Source: ECT2AJA-110-A sp035399845 | GTDB taxonomy: Bacteria; Planctomycetota; Phycisphaerae; UBA1845; UTPLA1 | NCBI GenBank assembly: GCA_035399845.1 | Contig: DAOPJV010000022.1 | Location: forward strand, 1-64,000 | Length of the DNA stretch: 64,000 nucleotides | Direction of reading: 5' to 3' | Shown: positions 26,935 to 35,359 of the stretch, piece by piece | Layout of the letters: each line of letters opens with the position of its first letter | Numbering within the stretch: position 1 is the first letter of the stretch | Position numbers and translations under genes: made by a program | The notes under the pieces: generated by a model | What the model saw: the letters and a program-made list of their open reading frames with translations, nothing else | Databases searched by the model: none | Told to the model about the DNA's origin: nothing

Positions 26935-27255
26935 GAGCTTCGTCCCTTCGAGTCGATTTCACAACGAATCAGGATGTCAGATAATCGCGAGCCGGATTCT
27001 AAGGGATCCGCGGGAAATCCTCATCCCGTGATCAGCCCGGCGCAGTTGATCGCCGCGGGGGCGCCCATCACGACGGGACAGGACACAAGGTCCGATTCCC
27101 GGAGAATCCCCGAGGTCCGGCTGATAATTCCTCCGCGCCAGCGATCCGGTCGACACTTCCACGCCCGGCGGTAGACGCCCTTCCTTTTCCCGGCGTACGC
27201 TTCATAAAGGACACAGAATGGGCGCCACGCGAAGCGCGCCGACTCGGATATCGTC
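26935..27255. other. divergent intergenic region, 321 nt
   Basis: This separates the peptidase gene (minus) from a small plus-strand gene. It must hold the peptidase promoter; no clear consensus was found. Short inverted segments such as GATCCGCGGG near 27004 do not form a convincing structure. No RNA gene or repeat of the local families was seen. Confidence 0.4.
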
Positions 27256-27492
27256 ATGCCCCGGAATCCAGAACAATTTGACGCCCAGCTCGCCGGTCTC
27301 CTCGACAAGCTGAGCCAGCTGCCACCTGAGCAGCGGGCCAGACTTCAGCCACTTGTCGACGCAACACTCGCTCGCCAGAAGGCGCTGGAGGCGGACGTTG
27401 CCGCGGCGCATGACGCCCTGACTGACTGGCGCATCACGATGAAATACGCCATCTTCGCGAAGGAAGCTCGCGAGCGGGAACGAAAGAACTAG
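27256..27492 (+). CDS. small helical protein, unknown function
   Basis: A 78-residue protein predicted to be nearly all helical, with heptad-like spacing of Leu and Ala (QLAGLLDKLSQLPPEQRARL) and a basic, Glu-rich end. It resembles from memory small planctomycete proteins that start PEQF and contain LPPEQ, but no function is known. It has no clear ribosome binding site. It converges with the next gene, 57 nt away. Confidence 0.6.
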   Translation: MPRNPEQFDAQLAGLLDKLSQLPPEQRARLQPLVDATLARQKALEADVAAAHDALTDWRITMKYAIFAKEARERERKN

Positions 27493-27549
27493 CGACCGCC
27501 CGGATTCAACTTCCGGCGTCGACACTTCGCGGCCATTCTCGACGTCGCG

Positions 27550-28128
27550 TTACGGCAGAAAGCCTCGCATCTGACTGATCTCCATCGCGTCGAACATCTC
27601 GATGCGGATGGAACGTATCCGCCACGTCCCGCCCTCTTCGACCCATCCCATCCGCCATCGACCCCAGTGGTCCTGCCCCGTGCCGCCATTTCGATGCACT
27701 GTGGCCATTGCCCCCAGAATCAGTTCGGCGTTGTGACCGTCGACCGTCACATCGCGTCGCCGACAGCGCGTGTCGTGGACGTCGATCTGCTTCAACCAGC
27801 GTTCCAGGGCGCCCAGGAATTCGTCTCGATCGAACCCTTCCGAGTCGTAGTTAAGCGAAATCATGTCGGCGATGGCGTCGGTGTCCGGCGCCTCCAGCGC
27901 CGCGACGAACTCGTCCAGCCGCTGAAGGATGCGTTCCCGCTGCGTCACGACGACGGACTGCGTAACGAACATCGCCACAATGAGCAGGAGCGTCATCGGC
28001 AGCGACCAGCGCCGCCATCGTTCCGACGCGACGCGCATTCGGGTCAGCAGCACCACGGCGAAGAGCAGGAACGAGACAATGGCCAGCCGCCAGGGCGACT
28101 CAAGAAAAATGCCGGAGATGAAGTCCAT
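27550..28128 (-). CDS. membrane-anchored NTF2/SnoaL-like protein
   Basis: A 192-residue protein with two N-terminal hydrophobic segments (about 10-30 and 42-62) then a domain with the shape of an NTF2/SnoaL-like cone: FVAALEAPDTDAIADMIS, DEFLGALERWL and WRMGWVEEGGTWRIRSIRIE. Such domains bind small ligands or assemble complexes; key catalytic residues are not identifiable. It lies 36 nt after the Dus gene on the same strand and is probably co-transcribed. Confidence 0.72.
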   Translation of the reverse strand: MDFISGIFLESPWRLAIVSFLLFAVVLLTRMRVASERWRRWSLPMTLLLIVAMFVTQSVVVTQRERILQRLDEFVAALEAPDTDAIADMISLNYDSEGFDRDEFLGALERWLKQIDVHDTRCRRRDVTVDGHNAELILGAMATVHRNGGTGQDHWGRWRMGWVEEGGTWRIRSIRIEMFDAMEISQMRGFLP

Positions 28129-28164
28129 GGGCCCACCGATGCGGAAGTGTGACGAAGCGGCGCA

Positions 28165-29232
28165 TCAGGCGTCGCACTCGAGCGTTGCGCCGGCGGCGAC
28201 AAGCGCTTCGGGGCGCAGTCGGCGCATGACGCGCGGATAGTCGCCGCCCTCGGCGTACCACTTCTCCAGCGCCTCGCGCATGAGATCAACCGATCGGACG
28301 GCGACGAACGCCATCTTCACTTCCTCATACAACGGATGCAGTTCGGCGTATCTCACGCCGTACTTGCGGAACAGAACACTCGCCCGTTCGGGGCCCCAGT
28401 GATCGACCATCAGATCGAAATGTCGCTCGATCGCCCGGCGCTGATCCGCGATGGACGGTGGTGGCGGCAGCTCGCGCCCGGCCCAGAGCGCCCGGCATTC
28501 GTTGAAGATAAAGGGATTGCCGATGGCGCCGCGCGCGATGGAGACACCGTCAATGCCCGTCTCGTCCAGCATGCGGCGGCAGTCTTCGGCCGAAAACAGG
28601 TCGCCGCTGCCGAGGATCGTCCTGTCGCCGACGTGGCGCTTGACCCGCTCGAGAAACGGCCAGTGGCTGGGACCAACGTAGCGCTGCACGACGGTTCGTC
28701 CGTGAACAGTCACGGCGGCGAAGCCAAGTTCGAAGGCGGCGTCCAGGATGGCGAAGAAATTCCGCTCGCTGTCTTCCGAGTCATCCATGCCGCGACGCAT
28801 CTTCAGCGTGACGGGCGTTCGGCCGGCGACAGCGTCCCGAACGTTGCGAAGGATGTCGACGGCGGTCTGCGGATCGGACAGGAGAAAGCCGCCCCGGCAG
28901 CGGCCCAGAACCTTCTTCACGGGGCAGCCGAAGTTGACGTCGATGGCGTCGTAGCCGAGCTCGACGAGTGTGTTCGCCGCCTCGGCGAACTGCGATGGTT
29001 CCGCGCCCATGAGCTGTCCGGCGACGGGATGTTCGTCCGGATGGACGGCCAGCATGCGGCGCATCTTCCGGCCGCCCTGGGCGACCATCTTGTCCAGCAC
29101 GACTTCGTTGATCGTGTAGGGACAGCCGTACTCGCGCGCAAGGCGCCGCATCGGCAGGTCGCTGTACCCGGACAGGGCCGCCTGCGCCATGGGCGCGTCG
29201 AGCGTGTGATGACCGATCGTGAGCAGGTTCAT
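28165..29232 (-). CDS. tRNA-dihydrouridine synthase family protein
   Basis: This 355-residue FMN enzyme reduces uridine to dihydrouridine in tRNA. Signature features: APMAQAALSGYSDLPMRRLAR near the N-terminus, AGQLMGAEP, DVNFGCPVKKV with the catalytic Cys (the family usually has NxGCPxxK), VTVHGRTVVQRY, and GSGDLFSAED and ARGAIGNPFIF. The DusB-like layout is most likely, but assignment to DusA/B/C is not certain. It lies between a hydrolase and an NTF2-like gene on the same strand, with short gaps. Confidence 0.93.
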   Translation of the reverse strand: MNLLTIGHHTLDAPMAQAALSGYSDLPMRRLAREYGCPYTINEVVLDKMVAQGGRKMRRMLAVHPDEHPVAGQLMGAEPSQFAEAANTLVELGYDAIDVNFGCPVKKVLGRCRGGFLLSDPQTAVDILRNVRDAVAGRTPVTLKMRRGMDDSEDSERNFFAILDAAFELGFAAVTVHGRTVVQRYVGPSHWPFLERVKRHVGDRTILGSGDLFSAEDCRRMLDETGIDGVSIARGAIGNPFIFNECRALWAGRELPPPPSIADQRRAIERHFDLMVDHWGPERASVLFRKYGVRYAELHPLYEEVKMAFVAVRSVDLMREALEKWYAEGGDYPRVMRRLRPEALVAAGATLECDA

Positions 29233-29265
29233 GAACTGCGATGCGAATTCCGCGAGACAGAAGCG

Positions 29266-30171
29266 TCAGTCGTTCTTCTTATCGTCGTCGTCGTTGTCGT
29301 CATCGTCCTTCTTGTCGTCCCTGGGCTTCCGCTTGATATCGAGGACGCCGCGTGCGAACTTCTGAAGGCGACGCTTCACTTTGTCGCCGTAGCTCGCGTC
29401 GAACATCCGCGTGCCGTGGTTCTCGCGACCACCGTCGTACTTCCGGCCCTTCACGTAGTCGGCGCCGTCTGTCGCCTTGATGAGCGATTCAATCGCCTCG
29501 TACTCACCTTCCGGCGAAATGAGAAGGACTTTCGTATCACGCCCTTTCAGTTCCTTGATGTGAGTCAGCGAATCGATCCCCATGTAGTTGGTTCCGGGCG
29601 ACAGGCATGCGACGCCCTTCACGAGAACCCCCTGTGTGGCGAAGTCGAGGCTGATGCTGCAGCCGACGCTGGCGCCGAAGACGATCATTCGGCTCGTGTC
29701 GATATTGGGCTGTTTCGTGAGCCATTCGTAGGCCGCGATCGTGTCATTCTTCGCGGCGGCGAAATGGGCCGCATCCCGGTCTTCGTACTTCCGCTGAAGG
29801 TTCATTTCCGCCGGCTTCACGCTGCCGCCGGTCCCGCGAATGTCGTAGGCGAGGACGGAGATCCCCAGCTCGTCCCGCAGCAGCGGAACCATCGGCTTCC
29901 AGCTCGATCGCGTGGCGGGATACATGTGAATGAGAATGGCGACGGGCGATCGCTGACCCTGCTCGACCTTGGCGGGGTACCAATCGGCTTCAATTTCAAC
30001 GCCGTCGCTCGTCTTGAACGTGATGACGCGATCGCTGAAGTCGATTTTCTGCTGATTCCGTGATCCAGACAGTCGAATCTGCTGCGCCGCGGCGCGGTCC
30101 GCGAACATGGCCAACATTCCGAACGCGAGCAGACATGCGAGTCGTCGGCCGTTATCGAAGTTCTTTATCAT
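29266..30171 (-). CDS. secreted alpha/beta hydrolase with acidic tail
   Basis: A 301-residue protein with a signal peptide (about 1-29, ending AAAQ). The alpha/beta hydrolase fold is shown by AILIHMYPATRSSW (oxyanion side), YDIRGTGGS and the nucleophile elbow GASVGCS. The catalytic His is probably in ENHGTRMF. It ends in a low-complexity tail of about 20 Lys and Asp residues (KKDDDDNDDDDKKND). The substrate is unknown. GGAGG lies nine nt before the ATG. It lies between hslU and the Dus gene. Confidence 0.88.
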   Translation of the reverse strand: MIKNFDNGRRLACLLAFGMLAMFADRAAAQQIRLSGSRNQQKIDFSDRVITFKTSDGVEIEADWYPAKVEQGQRSPVAILIHMYPATRSSWKPMVPLLRDELGISVLAYDIRGTGGSVKPAEMNLQRKYEDRDAAHFAAAKNDTIAAYEWLTKQPNIDTSRMIVFGASVGCSISLDFATQGVLVKGVACLSPGTNYMGIDSLTHIKELKGRDTKVLLISPEGEYEAIESLIKATDGADYVKGRKYDGGRENHGTRMFDASYGDKVKRRLQKFARGVLDIKRKPRDDKKDDDDNDDDDKKND

Positions 30172-30225
30172 CCGCCTGCACCTCCGGACTTTGTGATGTC
30201 GATTCGCCGTGCGAGAGCGCCTCGA

Positions 30226-31569
30226 CTACAGAATGAACTTGCTCAGATCCTGATCGCGCACGATCGAGGACAATCGATCGCGAACGTAAGCGCCGTCGAT
30301 CGTGACGCTGTCCCCCGGGCGCTCCGGCGCCTCGAAGGAGAGCGATTCCATGACTTTCTCCATCACAGTCTGAAGCCGACGGGCGCCGATATTCTCCGTC
30401 GTCCGATTCACCTCAACGGCGATCTCGGCGATCGTGTCAATCGCGTCTTCCGTGAACGTGATCTTCAGACCTTCCGTCCCCATCAGGGCGATCTGCTGCT
30501 TGGTCAGCGCGTTCTGCGGCTCCCGCAGAATGCGAATGAAATCGTCACGCGTCAGGTCGTTCAGCTCGACGCGTATCGGCAGCCGCCCCTGCAGCTCCGG
30601 CATCAGATCGCTCGGTCTGGCCGTGTGGAACGCCCCCGCCGCCACGAAGAGAATATGGTCCGTCTTGACGGCGCCGTAGCGCGTGTTGACCGTCGTTCCT
30701 TCAATCAGCGGCAGCATGTCGCGCTGGACGCCCTGGCGACTGACGTCGGGGCCCTGCTGCGACTTGCCGCCGCAGAGCTTGTCCATCTCGTCGATAAAGA
30801 CGATGCCGCCGTTCTCCGTGCGATGAATCGCCATCTCGATCGCCTTTTCGCGATCGATGAGCTTCTCGCACTCCTCGTCGAAGAGGATCTTTCGCGCCTC
30901 GCGAATCGGGACCTTTCGATCCTTCTGCTGCGACGGCATCAGTCGATCCATGAAATCCTGCAGTTCGGGACCGATCTGATCGGGACCGATCGTCGTGGCG
31001 AGCATGCCCATCGGCGGCGCCTTCTGCTCGACACGAAGCTGAATCAGCTTGTCCTCCATCTCGCCGGCGCGAAGCTGCGTACGAAACTTGTCGCGCGTGC
31101 GCTGACGGCGCGACTCGGCTTCATCGTCGCCGGCCGGTCCTTCGTCGGCGCCGCCGCGCGGCAGGAGCTCGTTGAGGAGCCGTTCCTCGACCGCCTGTTC
31201 GGCGCTTTCGCGCACGACTTCCCGCTGTTCCTTCTGCACCATCTGGAGGGCGAATTCCATGAGGTCGCGGATCATCGAATCGACGTCCCGCCCCATGTAA
31301 CCGACTTCCGTGAATTTCGTCGCCTCGACCTTCAGGAAGGGCGCATTGACGAGCGACGCCAGGCGACGGGCGATTTCCGTCTTGCCCACGCCGGTCGGAC
31401 CGATCATCAGGATATTCTTCGGTCCGACTTCCTCGCGCATGGACTCGGGCAGCTGCTGTCGGCGCCAGCGATTGCGAATGGCAATGGCGACGGCGCGCTT
31501 GGCGTCGGCCTGGCCGATGATGTACTTGTCGAGGGCCTCGACGATTTTTCTTGGCGGCAGTTCAGTCAT
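30226..31569 (-). CDS. hslU: ATP-dependent protease ATPase subunit HslU
   Basis: A 447-residue AAA+ unfoldase. It has IVEALDKYIIGQ at the N-terminus, Walker A GPTGVGKT (about 58-65), an I domain (about 115-235), Walker B GGIVFIDEMDKL, and the C-terminal tail LSKFIL that docks into HslV. No hslV is adjacent on either side, so the protease subunit must be encoded elsewhere or be absent. The start is weakly supported by ribosome binding; upstream is a hairpin. Confidence 0.96.
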   Translation of the reverse strand: MTELPPRKIVEALDKYIIGQADAKRAVAIAIRNRWRRQQLPESMREEVGPKNILMIGPTGVGKTEIARRLASLVNAPFLKVEATKFTEVGYMGRDVDSMIRDLMEFALQMVQKEQREVVRESAEQAVEERLLNELLPRGGADEGPAGDDEAESRRQRTRDKFRTQLRAGEMEDKLIQLRVEQKAPPMGMLATTIGPDQIGPELQDFMDRLMPSQQKDRKVPIREARKILFDEECEKLIDREKAIEMAIHRTENGGIVFIDEMDKLCGGKSQQGPDVSRQGVQRDMLPLIEGTTVNTRYGAVKTDHILFVAAGAFHTARPSDLMPELQGRLPIRVELNDLTRDDFIRILREPQNALTKQQIALMGTEGLKITFTEDAIDTIAEIAVEVNRTTENIGARRLQTVMEKVMESLSFEAPERPGDSVTIDGAYVRDRLSSIVRDQDLSKFIL

Positions 31570-31601
31570 TCAGTTCGGACTCTTGGAAAGTCGTGAGGTT
31601 T

Positions 31602-31638
31602 CCGTTCGATTGCGGGGGCGCCCCGCAGGGCCGAACGG
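31602..31638. terminator. GC hairpin between the Mrp-type ATPase gene and hslU
   Basis: CCGTTCG/CGAACGG (31602-31608 and 31632-31638) enclose TGCGGGG/CCCCGCA round GCG, with two unpaired bulges (AT, and GGGC). It lies about 160 nt after the ATPase stop and 33 nt before the hslU start, so it may be a terminator or a leader structure of hslU. Confidence 0.5.
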
Positions 31639-31800
31639 CGCATTCTAACGCAATTGCATTCGTAACAAGTGGCGGTCCAATCACGCCGTGACACGCAGAT
31701 TCGGACGCGAATCGCCGATTCCGACATCGCCGGCGCCCACGCCGGGTTCATTCATTCGGCGCCAACCTGCCCGACAACGCCAGCAGGCGGCAATCGACAA

Positions 31801-32649
31801 TCACGTGATTCGGAGCTTGAGTCCGTCGGCCTCACCGGCGTTCTTTCGATTCACGCCGTCGGCCAGGTTGCGAACAAACTGCTGGGCGGCTGCGCGCGTG
31901 GCGTCGTCCACCTTTTCGAAGACATCGGCCGGGGTTCCGGCGTCTCCGCCGGAGCGAATCGCGATGTTGATCGGGATCTCGCCCAGCAGCGGGACGTCGA
32001 GGCGCTTCGCCGCGCTGGCTGCGCCGCCGCGACCGAAGATGTCGTATTCCACGCCGGTATCCGGCGCGATGAAGTAGCTCATGTTTTCGACGATTCCGAG
32101 GATGTCGACATTGAGCTGCTGATACATGCGAAGCGCCTTGACGGCGTCGAGCAGCGCGACTTCCTGCGGTGTGCAGACAACGACGGCGCCCGTCAGCGGG
32201 AGCATCTGCGCGAGGGACAGCGGCACGTCGCCCGTTCCCGGCGGCAGATCGATGATCAGGTAATCCAGCTCGCCCCACTCGACCTGCTCAATGAACTGCT
32301 TGACCACGCCGTGAATCATGGGACCGCGCCAGATGACGGCGCGTTCCGGCTCGATCATGAAGCCCATCGACATCACGGCGACACCGTGCGCTTCGAGCGG
32401 CAGGATGCGATCCTCGCGCGCGCTCGGCTTTTCGCTGTCGAGTCCCATGAGCTTCGGGATCGACGGACCATAGACATCCGCGTCGAGCAGGCCCACACGG
32501 GCGCCCTCGCGGGCAAGGCCCACGGCGGTCATCACGGCGATCGTCGATTTACCGACGCCGCCCTTGCCGGCGCCGACGGCGATCGCATTCTTGACGCCGG
32601 GCAGTTTGTCTGAAAGTCCGGGCGTCGCTGTCACTTGCATACTGGGCAT
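31801..32649 (-). CDS. Mrp/NBP35-type P-loop ATPase lacking the CxxC motif
   Basis: This 282-residue ATPase has the deviant Walker A GAGKGGVGKST (about 28-38), LLDADVYGPSIP, IIDLPPGTGD and VKALRMYQ typical of Mrp/ApbC iron-sulfur carrier proteins. Two usual features are missing: the N-terminal MIP18 (DUF59) domain, and the CxxC pair that normally follows NMSYF; here it reads NMSYFIAPDTG. The cluster-bridging Cys pair is therefore absent and the carrier role is uncertain. GGAGAG precedes the ATG at 32649 (MPSMQ). Confidence 0.9.
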   Translation of the reverse strand: MPSMQVTATPGLSDKLPGVKNAIAVGAGKGGVGKSTIAVMTAVGLAREGARVGLLDADVYGPSIPKLMGLDSEKPSAREDRILPLEAHGVAVMSMGFMIEPERAVIWRGPMIHGVVKQFIEQVEWGELDYLIIDLPPGTGDVPLSLAQMLPLTGAVVVCTPQEVALLDAVKALRMYQQLNVDILGIVENMSYFIAPDTGVEYDIFGRGGAASAAKRLDVPLLGEIPINIAIRSGGDAGTPADVFEKVDDATRAAAQQFVRNLADGVNRKNAGEADGLKLRIT

Positions 32650-32770
32650 ACGTCTCTCCGCCGTCCTGTCTCGATTGTGGGTTTTCCGCGAGGTCGCCCG
32701 CGTCCGGGCGCCACAGCGCAATTGGTTGGATTCTATGTCGCCAGAGTCTCGTTCGACGCGATTGCGGCCA

Positions 32771-33262
32771 CTATTCCTGAAAATCCGTCACACCGGCCTG
32801 GCGTGCGACAGTCTTGAGGCGCTGATAGTGCTCGGCGCCTTCCTCGGCAAGTTCCCTGAACAGCGCCTGGATGTGGGGCTCGGGCATGTACTTTCCGTAG
32901 TTGGCGTAGAAGCGCGCCGTCTTTCGCTCCGTGCTCAGGACCATCCGCATCGCCTCCTGAAAATCCGATTCACTGCGAACTTCCAGGAGTCGTGAGCCGG
33001 TCACGACGAGTTCCTTGTCCTCGGCCGTGAGGACGAATTCCTGCCCCGGGTACATCTGTGCGACGAGCGCCTGCAGACGCTGCTTGTGCTCCTGCTCCTC
33101 GTCCGCCATGGCCGCGAACTCGCGGCGCTGCTCCTCCGTCGGCGCCTTCTCGGAAAGCACGACGTATCGATAGGCGGCGACGGTCTCGCCATAGGCGCCG
33201 ATCGCAAGAAGCTTGTCGGGACCGCGGCCCGCGGCGGGATCTGGAACTGTCGGCTGAGTCAT
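32771..33262 (-). CDS. ferritin-like/rubrerythrin-type diiron protein
   Basis: A 163-residue four-helix protein. Diiron ligands are plausible in YGETVAAYRY (helix 1 Glu), DEEQEHK (ExxH), ERKTARFY (helix 3 Glu) and EEGAEHYQ (ExxH). Likely role is iron handling or peroxide reduction, as in rubrerythrin, but no rubredoxin Cys domain is present. The chosen ATG has CACAAT six nt upstream and no Shine-Dalgarno site. It lies upstream of the Mrp-type gene on the same strand, 121 nt apart. Confidence 0.85.
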   Translation of the reverse strand: MTQPTVPDPAAGRGPDKLLAIGAYGETVAAYRYVVLSEKAPTEEQRREFAAMADEEQEHKQRLQALVAQMYPGQEFVLTAEDKELVVTGSRLLEVRSESDFQEAMRMVLSTERKTARFYANYGKYMPEPHIQALFRELAEEGAEHYQRLKTVARQAGVTDFQE

Positions 33263-33268
33263 ATCGGG

Positions 33269-33274
33269 ATTGTG
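33269..33274 (-). promoter_or_regulatory. candidate -10 box of the diiron-protein gene
   Basis: Minus-strand CACAAT (two mismatches from TATAAT) six nt before the start codon; no Shine-Dalgarno site. One of several similar cases in the window. Confidence 0.3.
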
Positions 33275-33418
33275 GCGCCGGAAACCCGGGTCTTCAACAT
33301 GGGATCCCGGAATAAACACACGGCGGGCCGGAATCACCTGGCAATCGGCCTTGACGGCGCTCGAACAGAGGGTTCGGGCGAGAACAGTCCGCGGAAAATC
33401 GCAGTCAATACGTCGAAG

Positions 33419-33964
33419 TTACTTGTCTTCGATGACGTCGTCTTCGTCAATCTCCTCGAGATCGTCGATGTCTTCCAGCTCGTCGCTGATGTCGATGTCC
33501 TCGTCGAGATCGAGATCGCTCATGTCATCGATGTCCAGATCGTCGAGATCATCGATGTCGAAATCCTCGGCGTCATCGTCGGCCGTCTTCGGCGCGCTGG
33601 CGATCGTCGGCGCCTGCGAACCCGCCTTCCTGGCGGCGGCCTCGGGTTCCGGCGGACTGACAACGGCGGGCTGGCCGTCGATCTGGACCGTGAATGTGAT
33701 CGGTCCCAGTCGAATCAGATCCCCCGCTTCGACGAGCTTTTCGGTCACCTGTTCGCCGTTGACGAACGTGCCGTTGCTGCTGTCGAGATCGCGCACCTGG
33801 ACGTGACCGTTCTGCAGCGTCAGCTCGCAGTGACTCCGCGAAATATCCGCCAGCGGAACGCGCAGATCGGCGTCCGTTTTACGACCGATGACGGTCGTCG
33901 GCTTCGTCAGGTCAAAAGTCTTTCGATCGCCCTTCTTCGTGAAGGTGATGAGCGTAACCGTCAT
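33419..33964 (-). CDS. FHA domain protein with long acidic tail
   Basis: A 181-residue protein. Residues about 1-95 form an FHA domain with the phosphopeptide-binding residues IGRKTDAD, SRSH and DSSNGTFVNG. A linker follows, and the last 53 residues (129-181) are almost entirely Asp, Glu, Leu and Ile in a repetitive DID/DDL pattern. FHA domains bind phosphothreonine; no Ser/Thr kinase gene lies nearby. The tail may serve as a calcium or protein-interaction region. Start is supported by AGGACG. Confidence 0.92.
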   Translation of the reverse strand: MTVTLITFTKKGDRKTFDLTKPTTVIGRKTDADLRVPLADISRSHCELTLQNGHVQVRDLDSSNGTFVNGEQVTEKLVEAGDLIRLGPITFTVQIDGQPAVVSPPEPEAAARKAGSQAPTIASAPKTADDDAEDFDIDDLDDLDIDDMSDLDLDEDIDISDELEDIDDLEEIDEDDVIEDK

Positions 33965-34112
33965 AAATACGTCCTGCGGCTCAGAGTGTGCGAGCGCTGA
34001 ATTCTGCAAATCGAATTGGCCCCTGGTTCCACTGGCCTCAATGTACCAATCCGGGAATCTGAGGGCAAGAAACGGCGGCGTCGCGGCGGCCCTCGCAACG
34101 GCAAATCCGCGA

Positions 34113-34118
34113 TACAAT
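34113..34118 (+). promoter_or_regulatory. candidate -10 box of the radical SAM gene
   Basis: TACAAT (one mismatch from consensus) lies eight nt before the ATG at 34127; no Shine-Dalgarno site at usable distance and no clear -35 box. Confidence 0.35.
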
Positions 34119-34126
34119 CATGGGGA

Positions 34127-35350
34127 ATGGAAACCCGGATTCAGAGCTCAACGCCCCCGATCGGCTGGTACGTCCATCTGCCGTTCTGCCGTACCAAGTG
34201 CGGCTACTGCGATTTCTATTCGCTGCCGACGATTTCCGCCCTCATTCCGGACCTCGTTCGCGTGATCGTCGGCGAAATCACGGCGCGAAATCCGAACCGC
34301 ATCGTTCGAACGATCTTCGTCGGCGGCGGCACACCGACGGAACTGCCCGCGGAAAATCTCGAGGAACTGCTGGAAGCTATCGGACGCATGGCCGGCGACG
34401 GCGTGATCGAGTGGAGCGTTGAAGCGAATCCGACCAGCGCGTCCGAACTGAAGCTCGACGTCCTGCGCCGCAACGGCGTGAATCGCGTCTCCTTCGGCGC
34501 GCAGTCCTTCTTCGCGGATGAACTGGCGACACTCGAACGCATCCACGACCCCGCGCACATCCCCGAGTCCATCGAGGCGGCGCGCCGCGCGGGATTCGAC
34601 AATGTGAATCTCGACCTGATCTACGGTATCCCCGGACAATCCATGGCGCGCTGGCGGGAATCGCTGACGCGTGCGATCGATCTCGGTACAGATCATCTGT
34701 CGTGCTACGCGCTGATGTACGAACCGGGAACGGCGATGACGCGCTTCCGCGAACAGGGCCGCGTAACGCCTTGCGATGAATCGCTTGAGGCGGACATGTT
34801 CGAGGCGACGATCGACATTCTCGCCGGCGCGGGATACGAGCAGTACGAAATCAGCAACTTCGCCAGGCCGGGGCGGCGCTGCGAAGCAAACATGATCTAC
34901 TGGCGCAATGAAGAGTACCTCGGCGTCGGACCGTCCGCCGTGAGCTATCTCGATGGCGAACGACGCAGGAACATCGCAGACGTGCGCAGGTATGTCGCGC
35001 AGACGCCGAGCGATCCGAACGCGATCGTTGTCGAACGGGAGACGCTGACGCCGCTCGCGCGGGCGGCCGAGACGGCGATACAGATGCTGCGACTGATCGA
35101 CGGCATCGATCGCGCGACGTTCGCGTCCGCCACGGGATACGACGCAAACGCGCTCTTTGCCGGTGTCATCACGGAGATGACATCGGCCGCGCTGATCGAG
35201 GCGACGCCGTCGCATGTGCGCCTGACGCGTCGAGGCCAGCTCCTGTCGAACTACGTGATGCGCGCGTTCCTGGACGCGGCCGATCAACCGAAGCGCCCCG
35301 TCGCAAATGAGAGTCAGTTTGTCACACTGAATGTGGATACGCCGGAATAG
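34127..35350 (+). CDS. hemW: HemW-like radical SAM protein (heme chaperone / coproporphyrinogen oxidase-like)
   Basis: A 407-residue protein with the radical SAM cluster motif CRTKCGYCDF (about 22-31), IFVGGGTPTELP, EANPTS, GVNRVSFGAQSF and LDLIYGIPGQS, then EISNFARPG and a C-terminal winged-helix part. It matches HemW (YggW) better than HemN. HemW delivers heme to target proteins. It converges with the next gene after only nine nt. The Met at 34127 fits the family N-terminus. Confidence 0.93.
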   Translation: METRIQSSTPPIGWYVHLPFCRTKCGYCDFYSLPTISALIPDLVRVIVGEITARNPNRIVRTIFVGGGTPTELPAENLEELLEAIGRMAGDGVIEWSVEANPTSASELKLDVLRRNGVNRVSFGAQSFFADELATLERIHDPAHIPESIEAARRAGFDNVNLDLIYGIPGQSMARWRESLTRAIDLGTDHLSCYALMYEPGTAMTRFREQGRVTPCDESLEADMFEATIDILAGAGYEQYEISNFARPGRRCEANMIYWRNEEYLGVGPSAVSYLDGERRRNIADVRRYVAQTPSDPNAIVVERETLTPLARAAETAIQMLRLIDGIDRATFASATGYDANALFAGVITEMTSAALIEATPSHVRLTRRGQLLSNYVMRAFLDAADQPKRPVANESQFVTLNVDTPE

Positions 35351-35359
35351 CGTATTCGA

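Noticed and set aside
24703..27174. 823-codon open frame on the plus strand opposite the S46 peptidase
   Set aside because: It is a shadow frame caused by GC-rich codon bias; the peptidase on the other strand has clear catalytic motifs and a good start.
28336..30063. 575-codon plus-strand frame across the Dus and hydrolase genes
   Set aside because: It spans two clear minus-strand genes and their gap, with no recognisable domain.
31570..31800. hslV upstream of hslU
   Set aside because: The gap is 231 nt, holds a hairpin and has no frame with the N-terminal Thr of HslV.
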